Under the pieces are notes generated by a model. That model was not told where the DNA came from. It worked only from the letters and a program-made list of their open reading frames with translations, and searched no databases. The position numbers and the translations under genes were made by a program. Positions 59,218 to 64,000 of a stretch of 64,000 nucleotides of DNA are shown piece by piece; the first letter of the stretch is position 1, and every line of letters begins with the position of its first letter. The DNA lies in NCBI GenBank assembly GCA_046350255.1, contig JAXMAV010000007.1:372001-436000 (forward strand). The letters are read 5' to 3'. Origin of the DNA: CALDUY01 sp046350255 (lineage in GTDB: Bacteria; Planctomycetota; Planctomycetia; Gemmatales; Gemmataceae).

Positions 59218-61038
59218 ATGATTGTTCACGCCAAGAACTGCCCCTGGGTGACCGGTGTGGTGCTGACCACGCTGTTGACGGCTCCGGTACTGAGGGCGGC
59301 CGACGGCCAGGCGCGGGACGGCGATGTAGAAGCGCGGATGCGGAAGGATGCCACATTTCTGGCTTCGCCCCAGTGTGAGGGACGCGGGCCCACCACGGCG
59401 GGGCTGCTCCGCGCGGGCGACTACCTGGCGGCGGAGTTTCAGCGCATCGGTCTGAAGCCGGGCAACAAGGGCAGCTACTTCCAGCCGTTCACCATCACTG
59501 GCGCGGTGGGAACCCTCCGCCTGGCCGGGCCGCTGAAGCAATCGATCGAGCTGGTCCAGGGACGGCAGTTCCTCCCACTGGGGTACGATCAGCCCGGCCA
59601 GGCCGCGGGCGACCTGGTCTTCGCGGGTTATGGCCTGCGCCTGACGAACCCGGCCTACGATGACTACGCCGGCCTTGACGTGAAGGGCAAGATCGTCGTG
59701 CTGCTGCGCGATACTCCTCGGGCGACCACCCCGGATCGGTCGAAGGAGCTGATCTCGGCTGGAAGCATCTCGGCGAAGCTGGTGCTGGCCCACAAGCTTG
59801 GTGCGGTTGGAGTGTTGCTGGTCAACGATGCCGAGACTGCGGAGGAAAGCGACGGTCTGCTCGATTTCTCGTTCACCACTATAATGCCGGGTGGCGGGCC
59901 GAAGCGCGTGCCGGCTGCGGCGATCAAGCGCGCGGTGCTGGAGTCGATGCTGCCCGCCGGACGGACGCTGACGAGCATCGAACGCGACATCGATCGCGAG
60001 TTGAAGCCAATCAGCATGCCTTTGACCGGCTGGACGGCCGAGCTGAAAGTGGAACGTGTACCCACGGCCATCCCCTTGCGAAACATCGTGGGTGTGCTGG
60101 AAGGCGCGGGGCCGCTGGCACGCGAAACCATCGTTATTGGGGCGCACTACGATCACCTGGGGTACGGCTCGCCCAGCAGTCTGTTTCGCGGGAAGAAGCG
60201 TGCCATCCACCACGGCGCCGACGACAACGCCTCGGGCACCTCAGCCTTGCTGGAGCTGGCTCGACGCTATGCCGCACAGCCGCAGCGGCAGGGTCGCCGA
60301 CTGGTCTTCATCGCCTTTTCGGGCGAAGAGCTGGGTCTGTTTGGCTCGGCGCACTACTGCAAACAGCCGCTCTTCCCACTTGAGGAGACCGCCGCCATGT
60401 TCAACCTCGACATGGTGGGAAGGCTCACGAAGGAGAAGGAGACCGGCCTCGACCGCGTGCTGACCGAGGGCCACGGTACCGCCTCCGGCTTCAAGGAGCT
60501 GATCGACAACCAGGCGAAGAAGCATGGCTTCACGCTGAAATCGCAGGCGTCGGGCATCGGGCCGAGCGATCATGCTTCGTTCACGTCGAAGCGCGTGCCC
60601 GTGCTATTTGTCTGGACAGGCACGCACCCGGATTATCACAAGCCCAGCGACACCGTGGACAAGCTCAACTTCGCGGGAATGCGGCGCATCGTCGCCATGA
60701 GCGAGGAGATCGTGAACCATTTCACGACCATGGAACGTCCCAAATTCATCGAGGTCAAGGGCACGGCGATGGGTCGTCCCTCGAGCGGCCCCCGGCTAGG
60801 CATTCGCCCGGGTTACAGCGATGCCGAGGGTGTTGAGGTCGAGGGCGTTACCCCTGGAAGTGTGGCCGAGAAGGGGGGCATCAAGGAGGGGGATCGCATC
60901 GTCTCGATCGCGGGCAACCCGGTGAAGAACATCAACACCTACATGCAGACCATGGGGTTGCAGAAGAAGGGTAACACCATCGAGGTGCAGGTGGTCCGCG
61001 GCAAGCAGACCGTGAAGCTCAAGGTCACCCTGGAGTAG
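59218..61038 (+). CDS. M28-family zinc peptidase with PA and PDZ domains
   Basis: 606 residues with a signal peptide (WVTGVVLTTLLTAPVLRAAD). A PA-like domain is inserted at about 135-260. The metallopeptidase core shows all ligands: IGAHYDHLGYG (His), HHGADDNASGTSALLELARR (Asp), FSGEELGLFGSAHY (Glu, base), FNLDMVGRL (Asp), GPSDHASF (His). The last 80 residues are a PDZ domain (VEVEGVTPGSVAEKGGIKEG). It probably acts as an exported aminopeptidase. ATG 59218 has GGAG upstream; the longer frame overlaps the permease gene. Gap to the previous gene is 73 bases, so co-transcription is possible. Confidence 0.92.
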   Translation: MIVHAKNCPWVTGVVLTTLLTAPVLRAADGQARDGDVEARMRKDATFLASPQCEGRGPTTAGLLRAGDYLAAEFQRIGLKPGNKGSYFQPFTITGAVGTLRLAGPLKQSIELVQGRQFLPLGYDQPGQAAGDLVFAGYGLRLTNPAYDDYAGLDVKGKIVVLLRDTPRATTPDRSKELISAGSISAKLVLAHKLGAVGVLLVNDAETAEESDGLLDFSFTTIMPGGGPKRVPAAAIKRAVLESMLPAGRTLTSIERDIDRELKPISMPLTGWTAELKVERVPTAIPLRNIVGVLEGAGPLARETIVIGAHYDHLGYGSPSSLFRGKKRAIHHGADDNASGTSALLELARRYAAQPQRQGRRLVFIAFSGEELGLFGSAHYCKQPLFPLEETAAMFNLDMVGRLTKEKETGLDRVLTEGHGTASGFKELIDNQAKKHGFTLKSQASGIGPSDHASFTSKRVPVLFVWTGTHPDYHKPSDTVDKLNFAGMRRIVAMSEEIVNHFTTMERPKFIEVKGTAMGRPSSGPRLGIRPGYSDAEGVEVEGVTPGSVAEKGGIKEGDRIVSIAGNPVKNINTYMQTMGLQKKGNTIEVQVVRGKQTVKLKVTLE

Positions 61039-61044
61039 ACCCCA

Positions 61045-61081
61045 CACCGCCCGGGATTTGCTCGTGGAATCCCGGGCGGTG
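61045..61081. terminator. Bidirectional terminator between convergent genes
   Basis: A perfect 14-bp stem (61045-61058 with 61068-61081) and nine-base loop, between the M28 gene and the opposing small secreted-protein gene. Confidence 0.85.
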
Positions 61082-61088
61082 GTGCGAG

Positions 61089-61478
61089 TTACTCCTTCTT
61101 GTACGTCCCTTCCACCAGACGACGGCTGTCGTCGTTGACCTGCGTGCCCTTCAGCTCACTCACGATCAGTTCCTTGTCCTTGACGGCGAACTGGAAGCTG
61201 AAGAGATCGCGCTTGTCGGGCCCGCCATCTCCCTGCTTCTTGACCTTGGTGATCGAACCGAACAGCACGTCGCCGGTCACGGCGTAGGCCGCTTCGACCA
61301 CCACATGGTCATCGCCCACGGTGACGGTCATCGCGTCCGCCTTGAAGGAAAGAGTGATCTTCTGCCCGTCGGCTTCGCGAACGAAGGTTCCCTGCGGCTT
61401 CTTGCTGACCTTCTCTTCGGCCAGGACCGTGAAGGGCAGCGCTAGCACGATCGCACAGAGCATCAAACGACTGGACAT
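61089..61478 (-). CDS. Small secreted protein of unknown function
   Basis: 129 residues; AGGAGG nine bases before the ATG at 61478. Signal peptide MSSRLMLCAIVLALPFTVLA with cleavage before EEK. The mature part is a small beta-rich domain (GTFVREADGQKITLSFKADA, VEAAYAVTGDVLFGSITKVK, LFSFQFAVKDKELIVSELKG) like the lipocalin-like or META-like single domains frequent in planctomycete secretomes. I cannot name a family. It ends directly at a bidirectional terminator. Confidence 0.8.
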   Translation of the reverse strand: MSSRLMLCAIVLALPFTVLAEEKVSKKPQGTFVREADGQKITLSFKADAMTVTVGDDHVVVEAAYAVTGDVLFGSITKVKKQGDGGPDKRDLFSFQFAVKDKELIVSELKGTQVNDDSRRLVEGTYKKE

Positions 61479-61578
61479 GGTGCGTAACCTCCTGCGCAAT
61501 GAAACAACCACACCGGGGCGAGGAGTTACGCTAGGAAGCGAGAAGGAAGGTACAAGCGAAAAGGATGTGAAAAGTGTA

Positions 61579-61614
61579 CCCCCAGCCCGGTGACGACGCT
61601 CACCTGGCTGGGGG
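61579..61614 (-). terminator. Terminator after the coiled-coil protein gene
   Basis: A 15-bp stem with one mismatch (61579-61593 with 61600-61614), followed on the minus strand by ACACTTTTCAC; the T-run is short. Confidence 0.7.
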
Positions 61615-61631
61615 TCTCTGGTTCGACAAGG

Positions 61632-62390
61632 TTACTTGCCGAACAAGCGATCGATGAAGCTGCCGCGCGACTGGGAGGGCTGCGGTTGCGGTCCGGTAAC
61701 GGAAGGCAGATTGGCCGATGAGGCAGGACGTCCCGCCGTCGTGGCCGGAGCTGACCCCCGACGGTTGGAAACATCTTGCAGCTTGGCCTTGAGATCTTCC
61801 ATCTTGTTCTGCATGGCGCCGTTGCGCTCGAGTCGCTCGAGTTCGTGGCGGATCTCGCCATACAGGCGCTGCAGGTCGTTGCGTTGCCGGGCCATCTCGG
61901 CTCGCTCACGCGCCATCGACATTTCCATCTGGCGCATCTGTTCCATCAACGACTGCTCGTCTTCCTGCAGCTGGCGCCGTTCCTGTTCGAGATCCTCGCT
62001 CAGTTGCAGCAGTTCCTCCTCGCGAGGCAGCGGCATCCCCGGCCGGGTCTGGGGTTTGTGCTCGGCCTCCTCCATGGCTGCGCGGGCTTCCTGCAGTTCC
62101 TGGTGCAACTGCCGGATGGTGTCCGATTTTTCCTCGAGCATTTGCTCGTACTCGCGGAGCCGTTCCTCGTAGGCGGTGATATCCGGCACCTGCTGGGTGG
62201 CTTCCTGCAAGGCCTGCTCGAGTTCCGCGCACAGTCCCCGCAGCTGTTCGTTCTCGAGCCGCAGATTCTCGAGTTCCTCGTGAGAGGAAGGGCCCTGAGG
62301 GGGATGATCATCAAGCCGATAACGCGGAGGATAAGCGCCCAGCGGCTCAGATCCGCGATAAGGATCGGAAGCGGAGAGAGGTCTTGCCAT
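61632..62390 (-). CDS. Coiled-coil protein of unknown function
   Basis: 252 residues, cytosolic, no signal or membrane segment. Residues 35-205 form an almost continuous coiled-coil rich in Glu, Gln, Leu and Arg (ENLRLENEQLRGLCAELEQA, LQEARAAMEEAEHK, RRQLQEDEQSLMEQMRQMEM, ERAEMARQRNDLQRLYGEIR). The ends are low-complexity: a Pro/Ser-rich N-terminus and an Ala/Pro/Ser/Gln-rich tail ending GSFIDRLFGK, which resembles a short binding peptide. It could be a cytoskeletal or scaffold protein. An 'AGGAT' site sits directly before the ATG. No homologue can be named. Confidence 0.8.
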   Translation of the reverse strand: MARPLSASDPYRGSEPLGAYPPRYRLDDHPPQGPSSHEELENLRLENEQLRGLCAELEQALQEATQQVPDITAYEERLREYEQMLEEKSDTIRQLHQELQEARAAMEEAEHKPQTRPGMPLPREEELLQLSEDLEQERRQLQEDEQSLMEQMRQMEMSMARERAEMARQRNDLQRLYGEIRHELERLERNGAMQNKMEDLKAKLQDVSNRRGSAPATTAGRPASSANLPSVTGPQPQPSQSRGSFIDRLFGK

Positions 62391-62551
62391 ATCCTGTCTC
62401 CCAGAGGATGTGTGGCTAATTTCCCCATCGGCGAGTCATGCCGGTGACGCCAAGGAGGGATCCATGGGAACCATAGCTCACATTTTGGGCGGCGGAGGTC
62501 GGGCTGTAAGGATTTTATCCGTTACGGGGTGCAGGGATGGAAGCGCAGCGA

Positions 62552-62586
62552 GAAAGAAGCCCGCCGGGCAAGGGCGGGCTTCTTTC
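62552..62586 (-). terminator. Terminator closing cassette 3
   Basis: A perfect 14-bp stem (62552-62565 with 62573-62586) with a seven-base loop, rich in T on the minus-strand 3' side, 12 bases after the lipoprotein stop. Confidence 0.8.
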
Positions 62587-62597
62587 GAACACCTGGA

Positions 62598-62984
62598 TCA
62601 GGGGGCCATTTTGGTCAGTTCGACGGACAGGACGTTGCTCCCGGCGCGGATCTCCTGCTTGAGCGACTGCCCCTTGTAGAGGGTGATGCCACTACTTCCT
62701 TTGGGGCCGTTCACTTGCAGGGTCACCTTGTAGGTGCCGGGGACCACTTCGCCTCCCGATGCGGCCAGCTCGAACGAGCCGTCCTTGTTCAAGGGAACGG
62801 GGTAGCTGCGCAGGGTATCCGTCTTGCCGTCGGGTCCGATCAGGTCGAACATCAGGGCAGCCTGGGCCTCGACGGTAACGGGCTTGCCGTTCTCGACGAC
62901 CTGGCCTTTCACACGGGCCTTACTGCTGCCGCACCCCGCGGCGCACACAGCGAGCAAGGCTATCATCAGGACGAGCGTTCTCAT
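62598..62984 (-). CDS. Small lipoprotein paired with DUF1559 (cassette 3)
   Basis: 128 residues from the ATG at 62984; an in-frame ATG at 63002 overlaps the prepilin gene. Lipoprotein signal TLVLMIALLAVCAAGCGSSK, lipobox AAGC. The mature domain starts ARVKGQVVENGKPVTVEAQA and includes GSFELAASGGEVVPGTYKVT, the same beta-sandwich pattern as the lipoproteins at 18288 and 29554. It begins seven bases after the DUF1559 stop, so it is translated from the same message. Confidence 0.83.
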   Translation of the reverse strand: MRTLVLMIALLAVCAAGCGSSKARVKGQVVENGKPVTVEAQAALMFDLIGPDGKTDTLRSYPVPLNKDGSFELAASGGEVVPGTYKVTLQVNGPKGSSGITLYKGQSLKQEIRAGSNVLSVELTKMAP

Positions 62985-62991
62985 GGGATGC

Positions 62992-64000
62992 TCAATAATC
63001 ATTAGCCAGGGTTTGACCGTCGTTCCGGCTGTGGAGCTGGAACCAGGTGCGTTGCGAGACGCCGTTGGAGACGAACTTCACGCTGCCGTCGGTGAAGCAG
63101 GTCATCACACCGCCGCTATGCTTGCTCTTGGCGGTGACCTGCCAGCTGTTGCAACCACAGCACCCCATGCCCAGGGTTGGATTGTCCTGGCAGCCCTGGA
63201 TGTCGTCGTAGCCGCTGAAGGAGACGTTCGGGGTGGGGGTGTCGATCCGGCCGTTGCCCGCGGAGATGCTCGCGCCGCACTGCCCCAGAGCCCAGGTGCC
63301 GCGAATGTCCTCGGCGTTCCACCCCACGCGCAACTCGTCGATCATGATGGTGTTCGATGCACCATCCGATATGGTGTGAATGCGCGGCCCACCGTTGACC
63401 ACCAGCACGCCGCCGCCACTCCAGCCAGCCGTCCACGACGGATAATACTCGCTGGCGAAGCCGTTGGGATTGTTGTCGGACCACTGGCCATTGCGCAACA
63501 CAGCGACGCCGACCGTCCCACCATTCCAGCTCATGCCCGGACCGGCGTTGGCGCCGTAGTTACCGCGGGCCCAGCCTCCGCCGGCGCGGCTGGAGAACAC
63601 GGCGTGGCCAGAATCCGAGGGACATTCAAAGGTCTTGACCCGGTTCCCGCGGATGGCGCGCCAGTTCGCATCACCGGTGGTTAGATAGCTCGTGATGCTG
63701 GTTTCGACCTGCTTGTAGAGGTTGTCCTGCTCGATGAAGGGGAGAATGAGCACGGCCCAGTTGGGGCCGAAGTTCTGGTTGTAGTCGTCGATGGCACCAA
63801 CGAACGGGCCCATCAGCACACTGGCGGGCAGCTTTCCGTTGTTGGTGTCGGCGTAGTTGTGGCAGGCGAGGCCCAGTTGCTTGAGATTGTTGGAGCACTG
63901 CATGCGAGCGGCCGCTTCTCGCACTTTCTGGACGGCTGGTAGCAGCAAGCCAATGAGGATAGCGATGATGGCGATCACCACCAGCAGTTCGATCAGGGTG
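62992..64000 (-). CDS. DUF1559 prepilin-like protein (cassette 3), N-terminus beyond right edge
   Basis: 336 residues are visible; the frame enters from the right edge at TLIELLVVIAIIAIL, so only the short leader and Phe before the processing site are missing. LLPAVQKVREAAARMQCSNN follows as in the other two copies, and the C-terminal motif is HSGGVMTCFTDGSVKFVSNG. The central region is rich in Gly, Asn and Trp. The protein should be processed by prepilin peptidase and exported. The lipoprotein gene follows after seven bases. Confidence 0.92.
   Translation of the reverse strand, partial: TLIELLVVIAIIAILIGLLLPAVQKVREAAARMQCSNNLKQLGLACHNYADTNNGKLPASVLMGPFVGAIDDYNQNFGPNWAVLILPFIEQDNLYKQVETSITSYLTTGDANWRAIRGNRVKTFECPSDSGHAVFSSRAGGGWARGNYGANAGPGMSWNGGTVGVAVLRNGQWSDNNPNGFASEYYPSWTAGWSGGGVLVVNGGPRIHTISDGASNTIMIDELRVGWNAEDIRGTWALGQCGASISAGNGRIDTPTPNVSFSGYDDIQGCQDNPTLGMGCCGCNSWQVTAKSKHSGGVMTCFTDGSVKFVSNGVSQRTWFQLHSRNDGQTLANDY

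Overview
The window is GC-rich bacterial chromosome whose gene content points to a planctomycete, most likely of the Gemmata group. The evidence is three DUF1559 prepilin-like genes each paired with a small lipoprotein gene, a BBP7-type outer-membrane barrel, an N-terminal LEDRDVPA-type motif on an exported SdrD-like protein, CRTAC1/ASPIC-UnbV and Asp-box proteins, many small secreted proteins of unknown function, and short operons on both strands. No rRNA, tRNA, CRISPR array, insertion sequence or prophage was recognised. The species assignment is inference from family content only.

Layout. 0-4.4 kb (minus strand): a partial secreted protein, then an operon read from 4421 downward: DSP/PTP-like phosphatase with an Ig-like tail, UPF0104 flippase-like membrane protein, polyprenyl-phosphate-type GT2 and inorganic pyrophosphatase. 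4.6-7.3 kb: sialidase-like Asp-box enzyme, sulfotransferase, glutathione-peroxidase-like protein. 7.5-16.7 kb (plus): lepA, a small membrane protein, an enlarged signal peptidase I, a YbgC-type thioesterase, a TolQ/ExbB-like and an ExbD/TolR-like protein, a Gly-rich membrane protein and an 852-aa membrane-anchored GTPase. The last four form the most interesting unit. 16.7-30 kb: two prepilin/lipoprotein cassettes flank a 1046-aa Asp-box/CBM9-like protein, an FHA-GAF-PP2C phosphatase, a VWA protein, clpS, and a TPR plus CRTAC1 pair. 30-41 kb: MMPL transporter, Asp-box/PDZ protein, zinc metallopeptidase, WD40 protein, BatA-like VWA protein. 41-49.4 kb: csrA with a C-terminal extension, histidine phosphatase, S41 protease, an unusual enolase, DUF58 plus a BatD/DUF4381-like protein, a coiled-coil lipoprotein and a parvulin. 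49.4-64 kb: BBP7 barrel and SdrD-like protein (both with apparent frameshifts), S1/P1-like nuclease, a second outer-membrane protein, an APC permease fused to USP-like domains, an M28 peptidase, a small secreted protein, a coiled-coil protein, and the third prepilin/lipoprotein cassette running off the right edge.

Much of the window concerns the cell envelope: export (signal peptidase, parvulin, S41 protease), outer-membrane barrels, surface or filament proteins, lipid-linked sugar transfer, and putative proton-motive-force coupling (TolQ/ExbB and ExbD homologues). Intrinsic terminators are clear and often sit between convergent genes. Several reading-frame breaks fall between 45.2 and 52.4 kb; they may be indel errors or real decay and should be checked first. 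Promoter and RNA-structure calls were made by eye and are only candidates.
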